Source of the DNA: DATEHQ01 sp035279525
Lineage (GTDB): Bacteria > Chloroflexota > Dormibacteria > Dormibacterales > Dormibacteraceae
Length of the DNA: 15,007 nt
Assembly (NCBI GenBank): GCA_035279525.1
Contig: DATEHQ010000066.1
Location: 1 to 15,007 of the forward strand
Direction of reading: 5' to 3'
Below the pieces are notes generated by a model that was given only the letters and a program-made list of their open reading frames with translations, made no database searches and had not been told where the DNA came from. A program made the translations under genes and the position numbers. This document shows positions 1 to 6,154 of this stretch, one piece after another (positions within the stretch are counted from its first letter, which is position 1; every line of letters begins with the position of its first letter).

Positions 1-146
1 CACGTCTGTTCATCTCGGAGCGCACCGTCGACAGTCACGTGCGCAGCATCCTGAACAAGCTGGGCTTCAACTCGCGTGCCCAGGTCGCGGCGTGGGTCGG
101 ATCCTCACGCACCGGCGCCGGCGAAGGGTTGCCAACCCGACGCTGA
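1..146 (+). CDS. LuxR-family transcriptional regulator, C-terminal end (partial)
   Basis: Only the last 47 complete codons are present; the gene enters from the left edge, its reading frame starting at base 3, and stops with TGA at 144-146. The translation contains the recognition helix and dimer helix of a LuxR/GerE helix-turn-helix: SERTVDSHVRSILNKLGF followed by NSRAQVAAWV. The Ser-x-Arg-Thr-Val-x-x-His-Val run and Lys-Leu-Gly are family hallmarks, so DNA binding is confidently inferred. The N-terminal sensory or receiver part is outside the window, so it could be a two-component response regulator or a large LuxR regulator with an ATPase or TPR region. The SRAQVAAWV ending is common in the latter. 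The last residues, Gly/Ser/Arg-rich, look like a disordered tail. It is convergent with the ABC exporter genes, separated by 81 bases without a clear terminator, so its target is unknown. Confidence 0.85.
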   Translation, partial: RLFISERTVDSHVRSILNKLGFNSRAQVAAWVGSSRTGAGEGLPTRR

Positions 147-227
147 CGCCCACGACTCGTTCGGAGATGTCCGCGTTGAAATGGACTTTTCTGGTCACGC
201 GATAAGGATTTCGGTCGGGGCTTCGGC

Positions 228-989
228 TCAGGCCACCGCGCGGCCGAACGACCGCGCGCCCCACAAGACGGCGAGGATCGACAGCACGAGCATGACCACC
301 ACTCCTTTCGTGACGCTGGGATCGTCCAGGTGGGCGAGGAACACCGCGCGCGCGGCGTCCACGGCGTAGGACAGCGGGTTCAGGGCCGCGATGTTGCGCA
401 GCCACTGCGGCGCAAGACTGAGCGGAAGGAGGACACCCGAGAGCAGGAGAATCGGAAGTGTCGACGTGAAGATGAGCGGCGCGTACGTGTTCTCATCGCG
501 AGCCCAAAGGGCAACTGCATAGGCAATCGAAGCAGTGAGGAGGCCGATCAATCCGATCAGGGCCAGGACGACCACGACGCCGACCGGGTTGACGCTCAGC
601 CCGAAGGGCAGCGACAGCAGGATGAGGATCAGCGACTGGACGACGATCGAGATCACGTCGCGCAGGGCGCGCCCCAGCAGCAGCGCGACGCGGCTCACGG
701 GCGTCACCCGCAGCCGCTCGATCACGCCCATGCGGAGCTCGGAGATGAGGCTGAACCCAACACCTGCCGCGCCGAACATGCCGAGCTGCACGAGCAGCCC
801 GGGGACGAACACGTTGTAAGCACCGCCGTGCGGGAAGCCGGGCACGGCCTGGATCGACTTCAGCAGCGGCGCGAAGAGGATGAGGTAGAGCATCGGCTGC
901 AGGACGCCGAGCGCGATCCACACAGGGTTGCGGATGAGCAGGCCGAAGTAGCGTCCGAAGACGAGCCATGTGTCGCGCGGCAGGTTCAT
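228..989 (-). CDS. ABC-2 type transporter permease (DrrB/NatB-like)
   Basis: This is the membrane subunit of a two-gene ABC exporter, 253 residues. The ATG chosen (complement of 987-989) overlaps the stop of the upstream ATPase as ATGA. The same frame stays open further upstream, but that part only shadows the ATPase gene. A cytoplasmic N-terminus is followed by about six hydrophobic segments: roughly 23-43, 58-82, 100-130, 135-162, 168-192 and 228-246. Between the second and third lies GVIERLRVTPVSR (88-100), the conserved cytoplasmic loop of ABC-2 permeases. Near 183-215 the run SGVLLPLSLAPQWL and then NPLSYAVDAARAV matches the typical DrrB/NodJ ending. The family exports antibiotics, polysaccharides, lipids or sodium; the cargo cannot be read from the sequence. 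No terminator hairpin is obvious in 147-227. Permease assignment is firm and substrate unassigned. Confidence 0.92.
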   Translation of the reverse strand: MNLPRDTWLVFGRYFGLLIRNPVWIALGVLQPMLYLILFAPLLKSIQAVPGFPHGGAYNVFVPGLLVQLGMFGAAGVGFSLISELRMGVIERLRVTPVSRVALLLGRALRDVISIVVQSLILILLSLPFGLSVNPVGVVVVLALIGLIGLLTASIAYAVALWARDENTYAPLIFTSTLPILLLSGVLLPLSLAPQWLRNIAALNPLSYAVDAARAVFLAHLDDPSVTKGVVVMLVLSILAVLWGARSFGRAVA

Positions 990-1957
990 GCGGCGGTCTC
1001 CCGCAGCGATCGCCCCGTCTGCCTGAGGAACACGTCGTCGAGGCTTGGCCTGTGCAGCCCCATCGTCAGCAGCTGAAGGCCCGCACCGTCGAGCAGGCGG
1101 AGGATGGCGGGCATCGCGACCTCGCCACGATCCACGTATAGAAGGACGGAGCCTTCCTCGAGCCGCGCTTCGCGCACAAAGGGCTGGTCCTCGAGGACGT
1201 CGAGCGCGCGCTGCTGGTCGCCGGCCACGGTCAGCGTCACGACGTCGCCCGCCACTGCACGCTTGAGCTCCTCCGGCGTGCCTTCGGCGACGATCTTTCC
1301 GTAGTCGATGATCGCGATCCGGTCGCAAAGGGCGTCCGCCTCGTCCAGGTAGTGCGTGGTGAGGAACACCGTGGTGCCGCGGTCGTGCATCCGCTTCACC
1401 TCGTCCCACACGCGGGCGCGGCTCTGCGGGTCGAGCCCGGTCGTCGGCTCGTCGAGGAACAGGAGCTGTGGGTTGTGGACCAGGCCCAGGCCGATGTCGA
1501 GGCGGCGCTTCTGCCCGCCTGAGTACGTGCCCACCTTGCGGTCCGCCGCGGCGTCGAGCTCGAGCATCGCGATCAGCTCTCCCGCCCTCCGCCGAGCGGC
1601 TTCGAGGGACATGCCGTACAGGCGACCCTGGAACACGAGCTCGGTGCGGCCGGTGATCGACGGGTCTGAGCCGCCCGCCTGGCCGACGTAGCCGATCCGC
1701 TCGCGGATCCTGTCCGGCTGGCTCGCGAGCTCGTGACCGGCCACACGCGCGGACCCGCCGCTGGGCGGAAGCAGCGTCGCCAGCATCCGCAGCGTCGTCG
1801 TCTTGCCGGCGCCATTCGGACCGAGGAAGCCGAAGATCTCGCCGCGCATCACGGTGAGGTCGACGCCGGCGACGGCCTCGACCACCCGCTTGCGGGACTT
1901 GAACACGCGGCGCAGCCCGCGCGTCTCGATCACAGCTTCAGGTCTGGCTGCTTCCAT
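986..1957 (-). CDS. ABC transporter ATP-binding protein (DrrA/NatA-like)
   Basis: This is the ATPase subunit of the exporter, 323 residues, first gene of a two-gene minus-strand operon. All nucleotide-binding motifs are present in order: Walker A GPNGAGKT (46-53), Q-loop Gln at about 93, signature YSGGQKRRLDIG (145-156), Walker B LLFLDEP (165-171), and the switch His in TTHYLDEAD (His202). A C-terminal extension of about 85 residues after the core, with SLDDVFL near 305-311, is typical of DrrA/NatA-type proteins and not of importers. The ATG at 1957 is supported by the usual short lead into the first beta strand (IETRGLRRVFKS). No strong ribosome binding site is visible; GAGAG lies about 10 bases upstream. 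Coupling to the permease is by a 4-base ATGA overlap. Likely a drug or lipid efflux pump, but the cargo is not determinable. Confidence 0.95.
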   Translation of the reverse strand: MEAARPEAVIETRGLRRVFKSRKRVVEAVAGVDLTVMRGEIFGFLGPNGAGKTTTLRMLATLLPPSGGSARVAGHELASQPDRIRERIGYVGQAGGSDPSITGRTELVFQGRLYGMSLEAARRRAGELIAMLELDAAADRKVGTYSGGQKRRLDIGLGLVHNPQLLFLDEPTTGLDPQSRARVWDEVKRMHDRGTTVFLTTHYLDEADALCDRIAIIDYGKIVAEGTPEELKRAVAGDVVTLTVAGDQQRALDVLEDQPFVREARLEEGSVLLYVDRGEVAMPAILRLLDGAGLQLLTMGLHRPSLDDVFLRQTGRSLRETAA

Positions 1958-2084
1958 CGCCGTAGATTCTCTCGGAAGCCTGCAGCGAGCCGCCAGTTCT
2001 CAGCCGAGCGCCTCACCGGTAGGTCATTTACAAACTGTTGAAGATCAAACTCTTAATAAATGCCGGAGGGCTGCGTTAAACGGC

Positions 2085-2090
2085 TACAGT
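2085..2090 (+). promoter_or_regulatory. Probable -10 box of the pilin gene
   Basis: TACAGT lies 47 bases before the GTG start. It is the same hexamer as that in front of the GH13 gene and one base away from that in front of ppk1. No convincing -35 hexamer is found at 17-18 bases spacing, although the DNA at 2022-2060 is strikingly A/T-rich for this window. Transcription from here would begin near 2096-2098, so that a 6-bp hairpin would sit at the very 5' end of the mRNA. Inference from motif and spacing only. Confidence 0.4.
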
Positions 2091-2098
2091 TCCGCAAG

Positions 2099-2114
2099 CT
2101 CGCGGGTTCGCGAG
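2099..2114 (+). other. 5' UTR hairpin just ahead of the pilin ribosome binding site
   Basis: CTCGCG (2099-2104), loop GGTT, CGCGAG (2109-2114): a perfect 6-bp G/C-rich stem whose last base is directly followed by the AAAGGAGGT ribosome binding site. If transcription starts from the TACAGT box at 2085-2090, this stem is within a few bases of the 5' end. Short 5' stems of this kind can protect abundant mRNAs from decay while leaving the ribosome site open. The stem is seen; the role is inferred. Confidence 0.45.
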
Positions 2115-2123
2115 AAAGGAGGT
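2115..2123 (+). promoter_or_regulatory. Strong Shine-Dalgarno site deciding the pilin start
   Basis: AAAGGAGGT is a near-perfect anti-16S match. AGGAGG ends at 2122, which is 9 bases before GTG at 2132 but only 3 bases before ATG at 2126. The normal spacing of about 5-10 bases favours the GTG as the real start. Confidence 0.75.
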
Positions 2124-2131
2124 AAATGCAG

Positions 2132-2287
2132 GTGAGTCGCCGGTCCGCCCGCACCCAGAGCGGTCAGGGAATGGTCGAGTACGCCTTGATCCTGGTCCTC
2201 GTGTCGATCGTGGTCATTGTCATCCTCTTAACCATGGGCAACCAGATCCAGAACGTCTTTTCGAACGTCGTCGCCGCCCTGGGCTGA
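2132..2287 (+). CDS. Flp/Fap family type IVb pilin
   Basis: This small gene encodes 51 residues from GTG 2132, or 53 from ATG 2126. The ribosome binding site spacing favours GTG. A short basic N-terminus (MSRRSARTQS) is followed by GQGMVEYALILVLVSIVVIV, the Flp/Fap signature: a Gly prepilin cleavage region, Glu at position +5-like in the mature protein, Tyr beside it, then one long hydrophobic helix. The remaining tail, to NVVAALG, is short and amphipathic. Proteins of this family are processed by a prepilin peptidase and assembled by a Tad secretion machine into Flp pili used for surface attachment. No tad, cpa or peptidase gene is in the window, so assembly must depend on genes elsewhere. 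The gene is monocistronic, bounded by its own promoter elements and a strong terminator, which suggests high, independent expression. Confidence 0.9.
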   Translation: MSRRSARTQSGQGMVEYALILVLVSIVVIVILLTMGNQIQNVFSNVVAALG

Positions 2288-2311
2288 GCCCATCTCATGC
2301 ACGTAACGACC

Positions 2312-2342
2312 GCGGGCCGGGCTGTCCCGGCCCGCAGCTTTT
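2312..2342 (+). terminator. Rho-independent terminator of the pilin gene
   Basis: GCGGGCCGGG (2312-2321), loop CTGT, CCCGGCCCGC (2326-2335) is a perfect 10-bp stem, followed by AGCTTTT. It starts 24 bases after the pilin stop and ends 20 bases before the next gene, so it isolates the pilin from the GH13 gene. Confidence 0.9.
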
Positions 2343-2350
2343 CCGGTGAA

Positions 2351-2356
2351 TACAGT
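2351..2356 (+). promoter_or_regulatory. Probable -10 box giving a leaderless GH13 mRNA
   Basis: TACAGT ends 6 bases before the ATG at 2363. Transcription normally starts about 7 bases after a -10 box, so the mRNA would begin at or next to the start codon. This fits the absence of any Shine-Dalgarno sequence here, as the upstream bases are the terminator tail. The -35 position falls in the terminator stem and shows no hexamer. The motif is seen; leaderless transcription is inferred. Confidence 0.5.
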
Positions 2357-2362
2357 TAGCCC

Positions 2363-3916
2363 ATGCCGCGCCCCTGGTGGTACGGAGCGGTCTTCTACCA
2401 GGTCTACGTCCGCAGCTTCGCGGACTCGGACGGCGACGGAGTTGGCGACCTTGCGGGAATCACCGAACGCCTCGAGCATGTGAAGCGGCTCGGCGTCGAC
2501 GCGATCTGGCTGACTCCTTTCTATCCATCGCCGCAAAAGGACCACGGCTACGACGTCGCCGACTACTTCGACGTCGAGCCCCAGTACGGCACGCTCGCCG
2601 ACTTCGATCGCCTGGTCGCCCGCGCCCACGAGCTCAGGCTGCGCGTGCTCGTCGACATCGTTCCGAACCACACGTCGGACCGACACGACTGGTTCAAAGC
2701 CGCTGTCGCAAAGCCGGATGACCCGCATCGGGCGCGCTATGTGTTCGCGGACGGCGGCGCGAACGGCGATCCGCCCAACAACTGGACGTCGTCCTTCGGC
2801 GGCCCGGCGTGGGCTCGCGAGCCAAACGGGACGCAGTGGTACCTCCACCTGTTCGCGCCCGAGCAGCCGGACCTGAACTGGTGGGATCCCGCCGTGCCGG
2901 CCGAGTTCGAGCGGATCCTGAGGTTCTGGCTGGACCGCGGCGCGGACGGTTTCCGCATCGACGTCGCCTCGGCGCTCTTCAAGCGCCGTGACCTGGCCGA
3001 CCGCCCGACCATCCCCGACCGCATCACCGGCGCGCCGCGGCCTGACTCCGCCTTCTCGATCATCGACCAGCCACAGCTGCACGACGTATACAGGCGTTGG
3101 CGGCAGATCGCCGCGGGATACACGCCCGACCGGGTGCTGGTCGGCGAGATCTTCGACCCGCGACGGCACTCGAAGTACATCGTGCCGGATCAGCTGCACA
3201 TGGCCTTCGCGCTCATCCACCTTCCCTGGGACGCGGCGTCGTGGAAGAGGTCGATCGACGTCAGCCGGGCGGCGGTCAAAGGCCCCGGCGCGCAACCGAC
3301 CTGGACGCTGTCGAACCACGACGTGGTGCGCCAAGTGACCCGCCTCGGCGGCGGCGCGCTGGGCCGGGCGCGCGCGAGGGCCGCCCTGCTGCTGCTGCTG
3401 GGGCTGCCAGGCCAGGTCTTCCTGTACCAGGGAGAGGAGCTCGGGCTCGAGGAGGTCGACGTGCCGCCCGAGCGGCGAGAGGATCCGGCGTTCCTCCATT
3501 CCGAGGGCCGCCAGGCCGGCCGGGACGGCTGCCGCGTACCGCTGCCATGGCGTCGCGGCGCCCCAAACGCAGGGTTTTCCACAGCGGAGCCATGGCTGCC
3601 GATGCCGCCGGGTTGGGACCGCTTCGCCGCCGACGCCCAGGCGGGTTCGGGCGGCTCGATGCTGGGTCACTACCGCCGGACGATCGCCCTGCGCAGGGAG
3701 CTGGCCGGCCGGCTGCCGGACTCCATCTCATGGTCCCGGGCGCCCTCCGGCGTGCTGGCGTTCGAGCGCGGCCTCCTGACGGTCGCCTGCAACTTCTCCG
3801 CCCGCCCGGCCGAGCTCGAGATCGGGGGGCGGCTACTGAAAGGAAGCCAGGCCCTCGTGAAGCTGAGCCGTGGGCGGCTGACCCTCCCCCCGAACTCGGC
3901 CGCCTGGCTGGCCTGA
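2363..3916 (+). CDS. GH13 alpha-glucosidase / oligo-1,6-glucosidase-type enzyme
   Basis: This 517-residue glycoside hydrolase belongs to the alpha-amylase clan. The N-terminus WWYGAVFYQVYVRSFADS opens the (beta/alpha)8 barrel, followed by a calcium-loop-like DSDGDGVGDLAG (21-32). The four conserved GH13 regions are present: DIVPNH (98-103), DGFRIDVA with nucleophile Asp200, VGEIFD with acid/base Glu262, and SNHD with Asp320. The layout resembles maltase-type subfamilies acting on short alpha-glucosides (maltose, isomaltose, sucrose or trehalose-like sugars). The C-terminal beta domain (about 430-517) is somewhat short. There is no signal peptide, so it is probably cytoplasmic. No sugar transporter or regulator lies next to it. 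The ATG at 2363 is chosen because the protein begins exactly at the conserved N-terminal motif and a -10 box sits 6 bases upstream. Exact substrate is not determinable; amylomaltase or trehalose synthase is less likely given length and motifs. Confidence 0.92.
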   Translation: MPRPWWYGAVFYQVYVRSFADSDGDGVGDLAGITERLEHVKRLGVDAIWLTPFYPSPQKDHGYDVADYFDVEPQYGTLADFDRLVARAHELRLRVLVDIVPNHTSDRHDWFKAAVAKPDDPHRARYVFADGGANGDPPNNWTSSFGGPAWAREPNGTQWYLHLFAPEQPDLNWWDPAVPAEFERILRFWLDRGADGFRIDVASALFKRRDLADRPTIPDRITGAPRPDSAFSIIDQPQLHDVYRRWRQIAAGYTPDRVLVGEIFDPRRHSKYIVPDQLHMAFALIHLPWDAASWKRSIDVSRAAVKGPGAQPTWTLSNHDVVRQVTRLGGGALGRARARAALLLLLGLPGQVFLYQGEELGLEEVDVPPERREDPAFLHSEGRQAGRDGCRVPLPWRRGAPNAGFSTAEPWLPMPPGWDRFAADAQAGSGGSMLGHYRRTIALRRELAGRLPDSISWSRAPSGVLAFERGLLTVACNFSARPAELEIGGRLLKGSQALVKLSRGRLTLPPNSAAWLA

Positions 3917-3984
3917 GGGTCGGTGCTGCCCTTCGGTCAGGCCGGACTATCCGGGGTCAGCAGGGCGAAGCGACGCGATCTGCG

Positions 3985-4002
3985 ATTAACCGCCCGTTAG
4001 CC
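3985..4002 (+). promoter_or_regulatory. Two-unit direct repeat upstream of ppk1, PHO-box-like
   Basis: ATTAACC (3985-3991) and GTTAGCC (3996-4002) share 5 of 7 bases and repeat with an 11-bp period, which is the unit length of PhoB/PhoP/RegX3 binding sites. They lie 20 bases upstream of the likely ppk1 -10 box, in the only long gap (118 bases) before the ppk1-hut block. The geometry is suggestive, but the match to known consensus (for example GTTCACC) is imperfect, so this is a candidate only. The rest of 3917-4034 shows no gene and no T-tailed terminator. Confidence 0.3.
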
Positions 4003-4022
4003 CGACCCCGGGACCCAGCGGG

Positions 4023-4028
4023 TAAAGT
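4023..4028 (+). promoter_or_regulatory. Probable -10 box of ppk1 (leaderless)
   Basis: TAAAGT ends 6 bases before the GTG start at 4035, the same spacing as at the GH13 gene. No Shine-Dalgarno sequence is present in front of this GTG. No clear -35 hexamer is present. Inference from motif, spacing and recurrence. Confidence 0.5.
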
Positions 4029-4034
4029 TCATAC

Positions 4035-6149
4035 GTGGCGGTGGGAGCCCAGGTCGAACCCGACGAGACGCCTGTCCTTGCGCCTGCACCGCCCCGCTAC
4101 ATCAACCGCGAGCTGTCACGCCTCGACTTCGACGAACGGGTGCTCGCCATGGCCGAGGATCCCAGGTTGCCGCTCCTCGAGCGGGTTCGCTTCCTGGCCA
4201 TCTTCAGCCAGAACCTCGATGACTTCTTCCAGGTCCGTGTCGCCGGCCTGAAGGAGCAGCTGCTGGCCGCGATCGCCGTCGCCTCGCCCGATGGCATGTC
4301 ACCGCTCGACCAGCTCAAGGCGATCCGCGCCCGCGTGGAGGACCTGGCCAAGCGGCAGGCGGGCGTGTACACCGAAGAGATCCTGCCCGCCCTCGCTCAG
4401 GCCGGCATCGAGATCGTGCGCGCGAGCGAGGTCAGCAAGAAGGACCTGGCCCAGCTCCACACCGTCTTCCGGCAGCAGATCTTCCCCGTGCTGACGCCGC
4501 TGGCCGTCGACCCGGGCCACCCGTTCCCGTACATCTCGCACCTCTCGCTCAACCTTGCGGTCACCGTTCGTGACCCGCAGCGAAAGCTGCACCGGTTCGC
4601 CCGCGTCAAGCTGCCGCCGGTCCTTCCCCGCTTCATTCCGTTGATCGAGGGCCGGCGCTACATCCCACTCGAAGATGTGACCGCGCTGCATCTCTCGGCG
4701 CTCTTCCCCGGCATGGACATCGTCGCGCACCATCCCTTCCGCGTCACGCGCGACGGTGACCTCGACGACGTCGACAGCGACGCCGAAGACCTGCTCGCGG
4801 CGATCCAGACCGAGCTCCGGCGCAGGCGCCGGCACGCCAGGGTCGTGCGGCTCGAGGTCGACCCGGGCATGTCGGCCGAGGTGCTCGAGCTGCTCACACG
4901 GGAGCTCGAGCTGCAGCCTGCCGACGTCTACCAGTCGGACGGCCTGCTCGACCTGGGCAGCCTCTCCGCGCTCACGCAGCTCGACCGGCCGGACCTGAAA
5001 GAAGACACGTGGACGCCGACCACGCAGCCGCGGTTGCGCGGACTCGGGGCCGAGGTGCCGGACCTGTTCGCGGTGCTGCGGTCCGGCGACGTGCTGGCCC
5101 ACCACCCGTACGACTCGTTCGCGACCTCGGTGGAGGCGTTCATCGACCACGCAGCGAGCGATGCCGACGTGCTCGCGATCAAGCAGACGCTTTACCGGAC
5201 GTCGGGTCCTGCGAGCACCATCGTCAGGGCCCTGATCCGGGCCGCGGAACGTGGCAAGCAGGTGGTGGCGCTGGTCGAGCTCAAAGCCCGCGGCGACGAG
5301 CAGGCCAACATCGGCTGGGCCAGGGCGCTGGAGGAAGCAAACGTGCACGTCGTCTACGGCCTGCTCGGCCTGAAGACGCACGCCAAGGTGACGCTGGTGG
5401 TGAGGCGCGAGGGCGGTCACATCCAGCACTACCTGCACGTCGGCACTGGCAACTACAACCCGAACACAGCACGCGCCTACGAGGACGTCAGCCTTCTCTC
5501 CGCCGACGCGGACCTCGGCTCCGACGTCACCGAGCTGTTCAACCTGCTGACTGGATACAGCCGGCAGAGCAAGTACCGCAAGCTGCTCGTCGCGCCAATG
5601 AGCCTTCGCGCGGGCATCACCCAGCTCATAGAGCGTGAAGGAATGGTGGGCGGTCGAATCATCATCAAGGTCAACAACCTGATCGACCCCGAGATCATCG
5701 ACGCGCTCTACGCCGCCTCACAGGCGGGCGCGCACATCGACCTGCTCGTCCGCAGCATGTGCTCGCTGCGCCCGGGTGTGCCGGGGCTCTCCGAGCGGAT
5801 CAGGGTGCGCTCGATCGTCGGCCACTTCCTCGAGCATTCGCGCATCTTCTCGTTCGGCAACGCCGGCCAGCCCGAGTACTATCTCGGCTCTTCGGACCTC
5901 ATGCCGCGCAACCTCGACCGGCGCGTCGAGGCCGTCGTGCCGGTCACGGACTCGAAGCTGCGCAAGCGCCTGTCGGAGATCCTCGAGACATCGCTCGCCG
6001 ACGACGTCCTGGCGTGGGAGCTCGGCCCGGACGGCGTGTGGAAGCATGTGCCCACCGTGAGGGGGCTCAACTCGCACCGGCGCTTCCAGGAGCTCGCCCT
6101 CGAGAGCGCGCGCGGCAACGGCGTGGTGAACGGCGTCCCGCACACGTAG
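4035..6149 (+). CDS. ppk1: Polyphosphate kinase 1
   Basis: This 704-residue enzyme of normal PPK1 length reversibly transfers the gamma phosphate of ATP onto polyphosphate. The N domain begins with RYINRELSRLDFDERVL (21-37), followed by the head domain and two phospholipase-D-like catalytic domains. The autophosphorylated His is His449 in GLKTHAK; the second conserved His is His601 in FLEHSR. ATP-contact arginines correspond to Arg388 (LYRTSG) and Arg419 (LKARGDE). HVGTGNYNPNTAR (468-480) is the usual active-site loop. The Phe normally following the latter Arg is Gly420 here, a mild oddity. GTG 4035 is chosen because it lies 6 bases after a -10 box and leaves a normal short lead. It is the first gene of a long co-directional block; the next gene starts 5 bases after its stop. 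A PHO-like repeat upstream suggests phosphate control. Confidence 0.97.
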   Translation: MAVGAQVEPDETPVLAPAPPRYINRELSRLDFDERVLAMAEDPRLPLLERVRFLAIFSQNLDDFFQVRVAGLKEQLLAAIAVASPDGMSPLDQLKAIRARVEDLAKRQAGVYTEEILPALAQAGIEIVRASEVSKKDLAQLHTVFRQQIFPVLTPLAVDPGHPFPYISHLSLNLAVTVRDPQRKLHRFARVKLPPVLPRFIPLIEGRRYIPLEDVTALHLSALFPGMDIVAHHPFRVTRDGDLDDVDSDAEDLLAAIQTELRRRRRHARVVRLEVDPGMSAEVLELLTRELELQPADVYQSDGLLDLGSLSALTQLDRPDLKEDTWTPTTQPRLRGLGAEVPDLFAVLRSGDVLAHHPYDSFATSVEAFIDHAASDADVLAIKQTLYRTSGPASTIVRALIRAAERGKQVVALVELKARGDEQANIGWARALEEANVHVVYGLLGLKTHAKVTLVVRREGGHIQHYLHVGTGNYNPNTARAYEDVSLLSADADLGSDVTELFNLLTGYSRQSKYRKLLVAPMSLRAGITQLIEREGMVGGRIIIKVNNLIDPEIIDALYAASQAGAHIDLLVRSMCSLRPGVPGLSERIRVRSIVGHFLEHSRIFSFGNAGQPEYYLGSSDLMPRNLDRRVEAVVPVTDSKLRKRLSEILETSLADDVLAWELGPDGVWKHVPTVRGLNSHRRFQELALESARGNGVVNGVPHT

Positions 6150-6154
6150 TTTCG

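Noticed and set aside
126..138. Palindrome GGGTTGCCAACCC at the end of the LuxR gene
   Set aside because: Lies within coding sequence, can form only about 4 bp with a usable loop, and has no T-run; not convincing as terminator or operator.
3387..3402. CTG trinucleotide run in the GH13 gene
   Set aside because: Encodes a poly-Leu helix start in frame; ordinary codon bias and not a repeat element.
2228..3670. 480-codon open frame on the minus strand across the GH13 gene
   Set aside because: It is antisense to a gene with all four GH13 motifs; its translation is Arg/Val/Asp-rich without domains, as expected from a GC-rich shadow frame.
3951..4011. CCGGGGTC / GACCCCGG inverted repeat upstream of ppk1
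   Set aside because: Arms are 45 bases apart and consist of common GC-rich sequence; chance is likely.
4299..5438. 379-codon minus-strand open frame inside ppk1
   Set aside because: Low-complexity shadow frame opposite conserved PPK1 sequence.
6147..6152. TAGTTT as a -10 box for the CYTH-CHAD gene
   Set aside because: It ends only 2 bases before the ATG, too close for a leaderless start, and overlaps the ppk1 stop; reinitiation is simpler.
5759..6154. N-terminal extension of the CYTH-CHAD protein into ppk1
   Set aside because: The extension lies within conserved PPK1 codons in another frame; the CYTH ExExK signature begins at the ATG at 6155.
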